Below the pieces are notes generated by a model. That model made no database searches. It was given only the letters and a program-made list of their open reading frames with translations, and had not been told where the DNA came from. The position numbers and the translations under genes are program-made. 64,000 nucleotides of DNA from Rapana venosa (taxonomy: Eukaryota; Mollusca; Gastropoda; Neogastropoda; Muricidae): assembly GCA_028751875.1 (NCBI GenBank), contig CM054159.1:12794658-12858657 (forward strand), read 5' to 3'. Positions 1 to 11,500 of this stretch are shown in pieces; the first letter of the stretch is position 1; each line of letters opens with the position of its first letter.

Positions 1-551
1 AACTTTCTTTTTTTTCTTTCACATTTCGTGTGATTTTACATAGAAAACAAACACTTAAAAACAAAAATAAAACCAAATATACTTTTTTGTTTAAAAAAGC
101 CCCTTCTCCCCACACACATTCCACACAGTTTGTAAGCTCTTGCATTTTTCATTTAAAATCTGCCATCAATCTTCCAGCAGAAGATCAATCCACAGATCTG
201 CCACCAACATCAATGAAAATTATCTTTCGCATTATCAATGCTAATCACATAATGAGCTTTTTTTTTTTCTTTCACCCATTTCAGGTGATTTTACAAGGAT
301 AAACATTTAAAAACAAAAATAACCACAAAAGGCAAGAAACACACAGGCACATATCACGCACACCACTATACTTATACAGCATTAATCTGTCATGTACATT
401 CTCAAAAGATGTGATGCTGCAAAATCTCCTACAACAAAAAAAACATTAAAAGAAAAACAAAACGACAGAATACCTCTCCCCACACACTTTCTTCCACATC
501 ATTGTAGATCATGTTACATATTTCTTCAATTTACATTTGATCTTAAAATTA

Positions 552-582
<31 letters not shown>

Positions 583-3450
583 AGGAAAAAAAAAGAAAAA
601 CCCAACAAAGCAACCCCGCTCCCCCCCCCCCCCCCCCCCTTCCTCTCCAAACAAACAAAAAACCAAAAATGCAGGCACACTCTATACACTACTAGACTTA
701 AATCATATACCATACTTTTTTTGCTCACATATGTTGGTGTAAAATCTGCCATCAATCTTCCAGCAGAAGATCAATACACAGATCTGCCACCAACAACAAT
801 GAAAATTATCTTTTGCAATATCAATGCTAATCACAGAATGAGCTTTCTTTTTTACTTTCACATTTTGTTTGATTTTACAAAGAAAACAAACACTTAAAAA
901 CAAAACCAAATATACTTTTTGTTTAAAAAAGCCCCTTCTCCCCACACACTTTCCACACAGTTATGTAAGCCCTTGCATTTTTCTCAGCAATTTACATTTT
1001 ATCTCTGTGCTGGTTTTTTGCAACCACAAAAGGCAAGAAACACACAGGCACATATCACACACACCACTATACTTATACAGCATTAATCTGTCATGTACAT
1101 TCTCAAAAGGTGTGATGCTGCAAAATCTCCTACAACAACAAAAAAAACATTAAAAGAAAAACAAACAAAACAGAATACCTCTCCCCACACACTTTCTTCC
1201 ACATCATTGTAGATCATGTAACATATTTCTTCAATTTACATTTGATCTTACTTAAAATTTAAAACCCCCCCCAAAAAAAAACCAAAAAAAAAAAAAAACC
1301 AACAAAGCAACCCCGCCCCCCTTCCCCCACCCCAAAAAACAAAAAAAACAACAACAAACAAACAAAAAACCAAAAATGCAGGCATACTTTGTACACTACT
1401 AGACTTAAATTATATACCATACTTTTTTTGCTCACATATGTTGGTGTAAAATCTGCCATCAATCTTCCAGCTGAAGATCAATACACAGATCTGCCACCAA
1501 CATCAATAAAAAAAATATCTTTCGCAATATCAATGCTAATCACAGAATGAGCTTTCTTTTTTACTTTCACATTTCATGTGATTTTACAAAGAAAACAAAC
1601 ACTTAAAACAAAAATAAAACCAAATATACTTTTTTGTTTAAAAAAGCCCCTTCTCCCAACACACTTTCCACACAATTATGTAAGCTCTTACATTTTTCTG
1701 GGAGGCACCGTGGTCGAGTGGTTTAGGCGGTCAATTCGTGATCCAGAGGTTGCGGGTTCGATCCCCGCTCGGCTCAGTGTTGTGTCCTTGGGAAAGACAC
1801 TTTACTCCTATTTTCCTCACTCCACCCAGGTGTACAAGTGGGTACCAGCTCTGCTGGGGAAGTATCTGGCGACAGACTAGCGTCCTGTCACAGGGGTGGT
1901 GAAAAACCATCAGTTCGCTTAACGCTACAGAAACCGGGATAAGCTCCGGCTCTATGGGCCTTCTGGCTCGAAAGAACATACTTTACTACTTTTACATTTT
2001 TCTAAGTAATTTACATTTCATCTCTGTGCTGGTTTTTTGCAACCACAAAAGGCAAGAAACACACAGGCACATATCACACTCTACTATACTTATACAGCAT
2101 TAATCTGTCATATACATTCTCAAAAGATGTGATACCATAAAATCTCCAACAACAACAATAACATTAAAAGAAAAACAATCAAACAAAACAGAATACCTCT
2201 CCCCACACACTTTCTTCCACATCAGAGTAGATCATGCTACATAATTTCTTCAATTTACATTTGATCTTACTTAAAATTTAACCCCCCCCCCCCCCCCGCC
2301 CCCCAACAAAAAAAAGAAAAAAAAAAAAGAAAAACACAAAGCAACCCGTCCTCCCCCCCCCCCCCCCCTCCAAACAAAAAACCAAAATGCAGGCACACTC
2401 TGTCCACTACTAGACTTAAATCATATACCATACTTTTTTTGCTCACATATGTTGGTGTAAAATCTGCCATCAATCTTCCAGCAGAAGATCAATACACAGA
2501 TCTGCCACCAACAATGAAAATTATCTTTTGCAAAATCAATGCTAATCACATACTAAACTTATTCTTTCACATTCATGTGATGTTACAAAGAAAACAAACA
2601 TTTAAAAAAATCTACTACATATATATTTTGCTTTAAAAGAAAAAAAAAAGGCCCCTTCTCCCCACACACTTCACACAGTTATGTAAGCTCTTGCATTTTT
2701 CTCAGCAATTTACATTTTATCTCTGTGCTGGTTTTTTTGCAACCACAAAAAGCAAGACACACACAGGCACATATCACACACCACTATACTTACACAGCAT
2801 TAGTCTGTCATATACATTCTAAAAAGATGTGATGCTGTAAAATCTCAACAACAACAACAGAAAACATCTCCCCACACACTTTCTTCCACATCATTGTAGA
2901 AAATGCTACATTTTTCTTCAATTTACATTTGATCTCATTGTCTAAAATTAAAAAAAACCCAAAAAACAACAACCAAACAACAACAAAAAACCCAAAGAAA
3001 AAGAAAACACAGGAACACTTTGTCCACTACCAGACTTAAAATCATATACCATAGCTTGGGTTTTCTTGCTCACATATGTTGGTGTAAAATCTGCCATCAA
3101 TCTTCCAGCAGAAGATCAATACACAGATCTGCCACCAACATCAATGAAAAATATCTTTTGCATCATCCATACTAATCACAGAATGACTTTTCTTTTTTTC
3201 TTCTTTCACATTTTAGGTGATTTTATGAAGATACCAAACATTAAAAAAAAGAAATATACAAAAGATAGGTATGTATGTATTTAGTTGTTTTTTAAAAAGG
3301 CCCCTTCTCCCCACACACTTTCCACACAATTGTGTAAGCTCTTGCATTCTCTCAACAATTTTCAGAATAATAGCATTCCTTGCATTCAACCTCATGGAAA
3401 ATTATTATCAGAACCACTGCAGTATACTGTTGCCTGCTGAACAAACACAG
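1..3450. repeat. Tandem array of ~0.6-0.7 kb units
   Basis: A long unit recurs about five times. The landmark AATCTGCCATCAATCTTCCA starts near 157, 741, 1448, 2459 and 3087, giving spacings of about 584, 707, 1011 and 628 bp. Each unit also carries a GAAAACAAACACTTAAAAAC-like stretch, a C-run/A-run segment, an AGGCAAGAAACACACAGGCA segment and a GCCCCTTCTCCCCACACAC segment. The 1011 bp spacing is explained by a SINE of about 290 bp inside that unit. Units differ by substitutions and by length changes in homopolymers, so the array is not fresh. The first unit is cut by the window edge. Reading frames here are short and their residues come from homopolymers, so I see no gene. Confidence 0.9.
1700..1991 (+). 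mobile_element. tRNA-derived SINE with 12-bp target site duplication
   Basis: The 5' head resembles a tRNA gene and has both internal Pol III promoter boxes: A box TGGTCGAGTGG at 1711-1721 and B box GGTTCGATCC at 1755-1764. A body with the segment TGTCCTTGGGAAAGACACTT follows. The element is bracketed by TTACATTTTTCT at 1688-1699 and 1992-2003, a perfect 12-bp target site duplication. Sister units of the surrounding array read straight through this site without the element, so both boundaries are supported by an empty site. It is non-coding; the open frame crossing it is incidental. Confidence 0.93.
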
Positions 3451-3735
3451 AAATGTTGGCTGTTCTTGTGATTACCACAGGACCAGATCATTTTTAGCTG
3501 GCATTTCATCAACATCAAAATAAAGAAGCTTTAAGGGGAAAAATTCAAAATGAGACCTTTGCCAATCATAAACAAATGTCCATCCAAAACTCATGTGAAT
3601 ATATGTGAACTTGAAATTCACACACACACAAAGTATGCAACTGTTGTGCTGGTTTCACAACAGCATATATACTGGTGATGAAATACCAGTGACATACCAT
3701 TCCTTTGACTTGCCTGCAGTATAAGTTATTCACAC
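3450..3735. other. Unique-looking spacer
   Basis: About 285 bp of AT-rich sequence between the tandem array and the CA-rich block. I see no gene, promoter or repeat here apart from a short (CA)5 near 3620. Confidence 0.5.
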
Positions 3736-4021
3736 ACACACACACACAACACACACACACACACACCACAGCTACACTGCTACTCACTACCACCATCCCT
3801 CCCTTCCCCCTCTCTCTCCATCTACACCCCCCCCCCCCCCCCCCCTATACACATACAATCATTCTCTCACACACACACATACAAATCATTCCTCTCCTCC
3901 TCGCCACACACACCCACACTACATTGACATACAAACACAATCATTCACACTCTCACACACCAACATTCTCTCACCTCACACACCCACACACCATCATTCA
4001 CACACACTATCATCTCAAACA

Positions 4022-4057
<36 letters not shown>

Positions 4058-4130
4058 ACACACACACACACACACACACTATCATTCTCAAACACATACA
4101 CCCACACACACTCTTCAAGTGCCCTCCCCC
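3730..4130. repeat. Decayed CA-rich microsatellite tract
   Basis: The plus strand is almost free of G. (CA)n blocks at 3731-3768 and 4019-4080 are joined by CAT/CTC-rich interruptions, and a run of about 19 C lies at 3827-3845. Open frames here are His/Thr/Pro low-complexity strings on one strand and Cys/Val strings on the other, which is what a CA/TG repeat gives. Not coding. Confidence 0.9.
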
Positions 4131-4139
4131 CTTAATTAA

Positions 4140-4860
4140 AAAAAAAACCCAAACCAACCAAACCCCAAAAACCCATAACTATCCCTGTTCACTCACACAC
4201 ATTCAATCACACCTCTTCCCCCACTCCCAACCATCCTACCTCTCCCCCTTCCTAGCACCTCTTTCCCTGACATTCTACCACCACCCCAACCCCTCTAAGA
4301 AAAGAATTTGCCATCATCGTGTCAGCATGCACCAAACTATCTACCTGCCTTTTGTGTCCACATGATGGGCCAGGATTAGTGCAACAGTTAGTGTGAGGAT
4401 TAGTATAAACAGTTAGCAAAAAAGGAAAGGGTCGGTTGTCTGGTCTGTCTGTTGGAAAGCATGTGGACACGGCAGTAGATAGAATTGATGGTACATAGCT
4501 GTAGACACAGTTACCAGTTAATAGGACTTTCTGGATTTTAAATTTGGATTTCTTTTATCACAAATTTCCAGCTCTGCTATCAGCAAAGCAACTTCAGACC
4601 CAAAGACATTTCAAGACTGTCCAATAAAAAATATAAAAAAAGAATAAACCCAAAATAAACCATCTGGTCTTTTGAATTAAGGTCAAAATCAACCATGTTA
4701 ATTCCTTTTTGAAAAATCAAGGTCAAAACACGATGTGAGATGGGTTTTTTGAAAACTAGGGCCAAAATCAACAAGGTGAGAAAAGTCTATCACTATCGGC
4801 GGCCCTCTTCTCCCTATCCCCACTTATCCAAATATGTATATTCTGCCCCCTCCTCTCCTC
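4140..4860. other. AT-rich spacer, no gene seen
   Basis: Mixed AT-rich DNA with a C/A-rich start (to about 4290). An approximate pair of short repeats, GGATTAGTGCAACAGTTAG and GGATTAGTATAAACAGTTAG, lies near 4372-4417. Nothing here supports a gene. Confidence 0.4.
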
Positions 4861-4867
4861 ACTGCCA

Positions 4868-5181
4868 CCAACACACACACACACACACACACAAAACACA
4901 CACACACACACACACACACACAGGGTCTTTCCCTTTCGTCTGTTATTTTACGTGTAAAGACGTAAAATTTAAGATGACCCTAGGCCTGCTACTACACACA
5001 TAACATTTTGTGTGTATCAGTATTACTACTACTGCTGCTGCTCCTTCTACTACTGCTACTACACACACAAGCACACAAGCATGCACGCACACATACACAC
5101 TCCATCATTCTCTCGCTCTCTACACACACACACCCCACACCTCACACACACGACTAAACCACACACACCCATACCACTACA

Positions 5182-5212
<31 letters not shown>

Positions 5213-5604
5213 TGCACGCACGCACAGCACTACCACAACACACACCACACCTCACACACACACCCATCACTACACCACACGTACACACACATCCCCCTAA
5301 CACACCGACACACACATCTCACACACACACACACACACCACTACACCACACAACCACAAACTACACACACACACACACCACACACATACTCACCCCCCCC
5401 CCCCCCCCATACATACACCCTAACACTACAACACACAAGCACCTTCCTCACACACTATACTACACCACACACACACATATACACACCACTATTACTACTA
5501 TTACTACTACTATTAACCCCACACTCTCACACACCACCCCACTACTTCTACCAATCCCTCCCCCACCAACCCACTCACCCACCCACCCACACACACCACA
5601 CACA

Positions 5605-5645
<41 letters not shown>
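4868..5645. repeat. Large interrupted CA-rich microsatellite
   Basis: Nearly 800 bp made of (CA)n with CAC, CTA and ATT interruptions. It includes trinucleotide patches of TAC/TGC type at 5024-5063 and 5489-5515 and an uninterrupted (CA)n at 5608-5643. A C-run lies at 5392-5408. All frames on the plus strand stay open for 100-200 codons because the repeat lacks stop triplets; they should not be called genes. Confidence 0.92.
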
Positions 5646-5647
<2 letters not shown>

Positions 5648-5649
5648 AC

Positions 5650-6050
5650 CTCTTACTAAAAACCTATAAAACTTTATACTGCAGTAAAATCATGGAAAGA
5701 TAACCAGAGGTAGATCACCACATAGATTGGTTCACAATACTGTAACAGTATCACAATCCTGCTAACATTAAACACACATAATCATTGTAATTCCTTTATC
5801 ACTTGCCCCCATCATCTATACAACTGCCTTTTCCCATTATAAAAGCAGCATATGTGAAAGTCAGCCTTACATGGATTGACCGGCTTCAACAGGAATTACA
5901 TCAAGTATTTTCCAATAGGTCTTGGGGATTCATTAAAAAAAAAAGTGTAAAAAACCAAACAAGGGGGAGGCAGCATTACAAATAGTTGCCAGCCCTGTAT
6001 GGCATGTTTCAACAATAGCATTGTCTCAGCTGATCATTAAATCGGACTCG
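5650..6050. other. Spacer, no gene seen
   Basis: About 400 bp of ordinary AT-rich sequence. A 60-codon frame (5803-5985) has no start context or family resemblance I recognise. Confidence 0.4.
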
Positions 6051-6420
6051 GTAAAAAAAAAAAAAAAAAAAATTTTCTTTTTCCTTTTTTTCAATTTTTT
6101 TCTTATGTTTTTTTCTTCTCTTTTTTTTTCCTGTCTTTTTTTCTTCTTTTTTCTTCTTCACATGCATATTGTAAAGCACCATCTTTTTCATTTCAATATT
6201 TTGGGGGTTTTTTCTTTTTTTTCTTTTTTTTGGGGGGTGGGGGGTGTCTCTATCCCCCCTCCCCTCCCCACCTGTTTTCCCCCCTTTTCTTTTTAAACCA
6301 TGGTTTTTCTTTTTTTCTTTTACCATGGGGGGGGGGGGGGGGGGGGGTTGTTGTTTTTTTTTTTTAGAATGGGTGCTACTTTTCAGTCATGTATATCAAT
6401 ACTTTTTTTTTTTTTTACAT
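6050..6420. repeat. T-rich simple sequence with poly-G run
   Basis: Poly-A, long T/C-rich stretches, a G/C homopolymer block and a run of about 21 G at 6327-6347. The apparent Phe-rich and Lys-rich frames on the two strands are by-products of base composition. Confidence 0.85.
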
Positions 6421-6599
6421 CAAGTCATCACTGACAGTAGTAGGATGTACTTTTGCAGTGTTGTCCTTGCAAATTCTTTTGACATTTTTTGTGTCAGTTT
6501 TTTCCCCCTAGCTGCTCCACACAATGTTGGGAGTCCTGCACTAGAATGTGATGGGGATGTTTTCCATGACGGCGGTGTCCTGCTCTCTTCTTCGACATT

Positions 6600-7085
6600 G
6601 CCGCCATCGGACATCCTCAGCGACAGCAGCTATGTCCTCAGCAATGGCGGCGATGTCCTCGGCAATGTCCTTGGTGATGTCCTTGGCGGCGATGTCCTTG
6701 GTGATGTCCTTGGTGATGTCCTTGGCAGCAATGTCCTTGGCAATGTCCTTGGCAACGATGCCCTCGGCGATGTCCTTGGCAGCGACGTCCTTAGCAGCGA
6801 TGTCCTTGGTGATGTCCTTGGCAGCGATGTCCTTGGCGATGTCCTTAGCAGCGATGTCCTTGGTGATGTCCTTGGCAACGATGTCCTCGGCGATGTCCTT
6901 GGCAGTGATGTCCTCGGCGATGTCCTTGGCAGCAATGTCCTCGGCGATGTCCTTGGCAACGATGTCCTTGGTGATGTCCTTGGCAGTGATGTCCTTGGTG
7001 ATGTCCTTTGCATTGATGTCCTCGGCGATGTCCTTGGTGATGTCCTTGGTGATGTCCTTAGCAGCGATGTCCTTGGTGATGGAGG
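6600..7085. repeat. 12/15-bp minisatellite (GATGTCCTTGGx)
   Basis: A continuous array of GATGTCCTTGGT (12 bp) and GATGTCCTTGGCAGC-type (15 bp) units, about 35 in all. Both unit lengths are multiples of three and carry no stop, so three plus-strand frames and at least two minus-strand frames stay open across the block. The minus-strand frame 7131-6541 reads as alternating KDIT and KDIAA units of charged, helix-prone residues; the plus frame reads as GDVLGSDVLGD. Simultaneous openness in many frames is what a 3n minisatellite does by itself. I annotate it as a repeat and treat coding as an open possibility. Confidence 0.88.
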
Positions 7086-7130
7086 TGAAGTCCTCCTCCA
7101 GGTGGTTCCTGCCAAAATACACATGTAACA

Positions 7131-8440
7131 ACCATCAGTACAGGCCTTTAATATACTCATGGCAACATAGTTTTCAAACTTATTGACTTATCTAAATGTT
7201 ATACACATTATATAACATGTAACCATTTACCCTTTTAAACAAGTCAAAATAAATAAGTAAAAAATGTTAATTACTGTGCCCGTTTATTTTCCTATGATTT
7301 TTATATTTTTGTCCGTTTTTGTGTATGTGCAAAAGGAAAAAAACAAACATAAAAAGGGCATGCTGACTAAAGACAAACTTGACAGGGTAGCCAGAATAAA
7401 AAAGGAAGTATCAGTTTTAGTTGCACAGTGATATTTTCCTGCTCAATTTACACATATAGGATGGTCAAAATGACATACAATTAAAAATTCTTGGTAATAT
7501 CACCCATGTCTTAACTATAAAGCAATTGATGTTACTGAAATAACCACCACCACCATCCAGCAATATTGATGGAAAAAGAAAAAGTCTGGTTTTATGGCTT
7601 TATTGGCTTTATTTATAATGATTCTAAGAAAGAAGGTGGCAGGTTAAAAATTGAACTGAATGTCAAAGTCCTTGGGATGAGACCATAAACCAAATGTGAT
7701 GCTCCACCATGACATGAATCGCTTTGCACCTGATCCACTTTTCTGCTAGGAGCCATTTTAGGCAGGTGGGGGTCAGGTTGACTGTTTTAAGATTTAGATC
7801 TATTATAAAACTATAGCCATTCTTCTACTATGTACTGAACTATCAAGTCATAATTTTTGTTTCCTTTTGCATTAAAAATACCTTTAAAAATTCCACTTTC
7901 ATAGCTCAAATATGACAAGGGTCTCATACCTTTCTTCGAACTATAGCCATGCCACTCTTTTTGACTCCAGTTCATGATGGCTGCCACTGCACACGTGGCA
8001 CTTGGTTCCATTCCCACAGCTCCTGAAAGCACGGGAGTCCCAATCAGTAACACTGAAAATTCAGTTGGTTCTCTTGGACAAACATGAGTCACCTGACCAT
8101 GTTACTTTAAAAGATGTTGAATTAGGGATTATTATTTACATAGTGTGCCATAATGCCCATTTACTTTATTAACTCAAATATGAATGATTTAATACTTTTC
8201 AAACATGAAATCTGGAACTAGTACATAACATTACAATTTATTTTAACAATTATTTGAATGCAGTTTTTGTTGCTGTTGTTGATGAATCAATCTACAATTA
8301 ATGTATACAACAATCATGTAAAAAATGCTTTAAAAAAAGAAAAAAAAGACGTGGGCTACAAGTGAAAAAACCAAAACAACCCCATTTGAATGGTTTAGTT
8401 ACAAACGAAATCAGCAGTATTCTCACCTGGGTCTTGATCT
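7131..8440. other. AT-rich spacer with a diverged dispersed repeat
   Basis: Mostly AT-rich sequence. The part at about 7690-7905 resembles 61030-61195: both contain a CACCATGA segment, a TTTGCACCT..CCACTT segment, CTGC(C/T)AGGAGCCATT, and a later TGTACTGAA stretch, in the same order. No gene is recognised; the minus-strand frame at 7811-8092 (93 codons) has no known family signature. Confidence 0.55.
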
Positions 8441-8464
8441 CCTTCATGCAGGCAGGTTCATGGA

Positions 8465-9305
8465 ACTTACAGCTGTGATGCTTCCCCTCATTCAGTGACT
8501 GACAGCACTGGATGTGTGACTGGAGCTGTTCTGGTGTATTGACTTTGGCACAGGTGATGCTTCCCATCATTCAGTTTTTGATGGCACTGGATTTAAATGA
8601 AGCTGTTCTGGTGTACTGATTTTGGCACATGGGATACTTCCCATCATTCTTTTATTGATGGCGCTGGATTCGACTGGAACTGTTCTGCTGTGTTCACTTC
8701 AGCACAGGTGATGTTCCCCGTTTCAGTTTTTTTCCCATAATTCAAGTTTTGGTGGCACTGGACCCGACTGGAGCTGTTCTGGTCTGTTGACTTTGTCACA
8801 GGCGATGCTTCCCATCGTTCAGTTTTTGATGGCACAGGATTTAACTGGAACTGTCCTGGTGTCCTGACTTTGGCACAGGCGATGCTTCCCATCATTCAAT
8901 GACTGATAAGATTGTACTGGACCTAACTGGAGCTGTTCTGGTGTATTTGGCACAGATGATGCTTCCCCTCAGTTTTTGATGGCGCTGGACCTGACTGGCG
9001 CTGTTCTGGTGTATCAACTTTGGCACAGGTGATGCTTCCCATCATTCAGTTTTTGATGGCACTAGATTTGACTGGAGCTGTTCTGGTGTATCAACTTTGG
9101 CACAGGTGATGCTTCCCATCATTCAGTTTTTGATGGCGCTAGATTTGACTGGAGCTGTTCTGGTGTATTAACTTTGGCACAGGTGATGCTTCCCATCATT
9201 CAGTTTTTGATGGCGCTAGATTTGACTGGAGCTGTTCTGGTGTATTGACTTTGGCACAGGTGATGCTTTCCATCATTCAGTGACTGATGGCCCTGAACTT
9301 GAATT
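8465..9305. repeat. 77-bp minisatellite array, ~11 units
   Basis: Successive units start with GATGCTTCCCATCATTCAGT and run through TTGACTGGAGCTGTTCTGG and CTTTGGCACAGG. Identical points at 9121, 9198 and 9275 give a period of exactly 77 bp. Units at the 3' side (9030-9280) are nearly identical; those at the 5' side (8465-8900) are more diverged. As 77 is not a multiple of three, frames crossing the array shift each unit, which argues against a repeat protein. Confidence 0.93.
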
Positions 9306-9309
9306 ATTC

Positions 9310-10435
9310 TGGCTCTAATTGTACCTGTTGAAACAGAAGCAAGTCCCAAACTTTAGAATAGATTAATAAGCAGTAGATGTTAAAACTAAGCTATAAATCT
9401 ACATATGACAAATACGAATCAACCGGTTACCATAGCATATATGGTAGCAATTACTGGATTCTTTGGTTGTTAGGTTGTGGGTCCAAATCCATTATAGTGG
9501 CAAAAAATTCTAGGGTTCTTCCAGTTGCTAAATCTAGCAGCCCTGACCCAGAGCAAAAACTTGTGTGCCCAATGGGAGGGGCTGGAGACAAAAAGTTGAG
9601 CAGACTGGGACCCAAAGTGCCATCAACACTTACAGAAGCATAATAAGTGTTTAAATACATTACTTGACCATCACTGCAGATTCCTGTCACTCTCGGGCCT
9701 GATCGACAACGCCGAGCCTATTTGGATAAAAATCAACAACCAACAACTGCAGAGTACATCACTGCCAAGTAGTCTTAAAAGTTAATTTAAAGCTGCATAA
9801 CCATTAGTTATTATGCAGTTTTTGGATTTTTAAAAAAGATTTAGTTGCTCCTTTTGATCAGATATTTTCTTCCATGCCCTAGACAGGCAGAAAAGAGCAA
9901 GAAGATAAAACACAAATGCAAACACAGACTCTACCAAACAGTACTGGAGCACATTTCCAAAATGGAACAGGCTCCAAGACAGAAAAAGGCAACAAAGCCA
10001 AACAAGCAAGGACACACAACCCAGACAGAATTGGCAGGCATATGTTGAATAAAACAATTGTAAACATAATTACACTGTACATAGGCAGGGATTCTAGCTT
10101 AAGTAGTCAAAAATATGAAAAAACAGAATGGTACCTGAATTTTCTTTTTGTTTGACGTGATGTCACTAGCACCTAATGGTGATGGAATTTCGTTGGCACT
10201 TTCTGGTATGGTTATCATCAGTCCCCTTGATAAGGGATCGCATTGGGTATACAGTTTTCTCCAGGCTGTTGTCTTTCAGCTTGATCAAGCTTGACGAGTG
10301 GACTCCATGTGATCCACAGATTCACAGCCCATGTAAAGATCACACATATGACTACCAGGTTAGGACCCATATGTATAAAGGCTGGGACAGGAAAAAGCTG
10401 AAGGAAATGGTCTGGAAATTGTGAGGGGCTGGCAA
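9310..10435. other. Spacer between two minisatellites, no gene recognised
   Basis: About 1.1 kb of non-repetitive sequence. Short frames exist at 9377-9643 (plus), 9830-10057 (minus) and 10176-10424 (plus), none with recognisable domains, and frames on the two strands overlap. I cannot support a gene. Confidence 0.4.
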
Positions 10436-10439
10436 AGAC

Positions 10440-11030
10440 AACCCCTACTAACTAACGTCCCAAAGATGCCAGTATTTGACAGTCACACTCCCTCCTAACA
10501 ACGTCCCAAAGATTCCAGTAGGTGACTGTCACACAACCTCCTAACCAATGTCACGAAGATGCCGTGGTGACTTAGTCACACTACTCCGAAACCAATGTCC
10601 CAAGATGCCAGTAGGTGACACAGTCACATACTCCTAACCAAACGTTCCCAAAGATCTCCAGTAGGTGAACAGTCTCACTACCTCTAACAATGCCCAAAGA
10701 TGCCAGTAGGTGCATAGTCACACTACTCCTAACCAACATCCCAAGATGCCAGTAGGTGACACGTCACATACCTCCTAAACCATGTCCAGTGCCAGTAGGT
10801 GATCACAGTCACACTACCTCCTAACCCAATGTCCCAAGATGCCAGTAGGTGACACAGTCACACTACCTCCTAACCAATGTCCCAAAGATGCCAGTAGGTG
10901 ACACAGTCACACTACCTCCTAACCAATGTCCCAAAGATGCCAGTAGGTGGCATAGTCACACTACCTCCTAACCAATGTCCCAAAGATGCCAGTAGGTGGC
11001 ACCTCATGACGACTGTCCCAAAGATGAAGT
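10440..11030. repeat. 49-bp minisatellite array, ~12 units
   Basis: Units contain CCAATGTCCCAAAGATGCCA and GTAGGTGACACAGTCACACT. CACTACCTCC at 10861 and 10910 sets the period at 49 bp. The units at about 10480-10800 carry many single-base gains and losses, while those at 10840-11000 are clean. The last units (11000-11100) degenerate into related ACTGTCCCAAAGATGAAG motifs. Confidence 0.92.
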
Positions 11031-11500
11031 TGCACTCCCTCGTAACCACTGCCTCAAAAATGAAGTCCCAGTCCTTCCTCACCACTGTCCCAAAGCCTTT
11101 GTAGGATATCACTGGCACCAGATTGCTTTCCTTTAGAATCTTTGCACTAACTTGTTTGTCCCTAGGTTTAACTCTATTGTTCTCTATCTAAGTTTAAATC
11201 TAATTTTTGGGCTAGTTTATATAAAAGTTTTATTGCATCTACTTTTATGGCCATTTCTAACTTCTATTTCCTGTCTATTCATTTTTGGCTGGATTCTATT
11301 GTCTATTGTCTAATTTTATTCTGTCTTTTAGCAAGGATCAGGGATGCAATCAGGAATTTGGTGCCCAGTGTTATATCAGTGATAAAGGCGGACTGACAAG
11401 GTTAGTAGTCCAATGGCAAGACCCACTCTTGAAAATCCTCTAATACCTGTGCTCTAGCTACTGGCAGGATCTGGAAACTTGTCAACAAGTCTTCTGAACA
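11030..11500. other. Spacer, no gene seen
   Basis: About 470 bp of unique-looking, T-rich sequence between two arrays. No reading frame or motif worth calling. Confidence 0.4.

Noticed and set aside
1700..1780. Genuine tRNA gene
   Set aside because: A and B boxes are present but the acceptor stem does not close, a SINE body follows, and target duplications flank the whole element.
5010..5703. Long overlapping plus-strand open frames (up to 215 codons)
   Set aside because: They consist of His, Thr, Pro and Tyr from (CA)n-type DNA, are open in all three frames, and have no domain.
10176..10424. 82-codon plus-strand frame as a gene
   Set aside because: Not repetitive, but there is no recognisable domain, splice context or second line of support.
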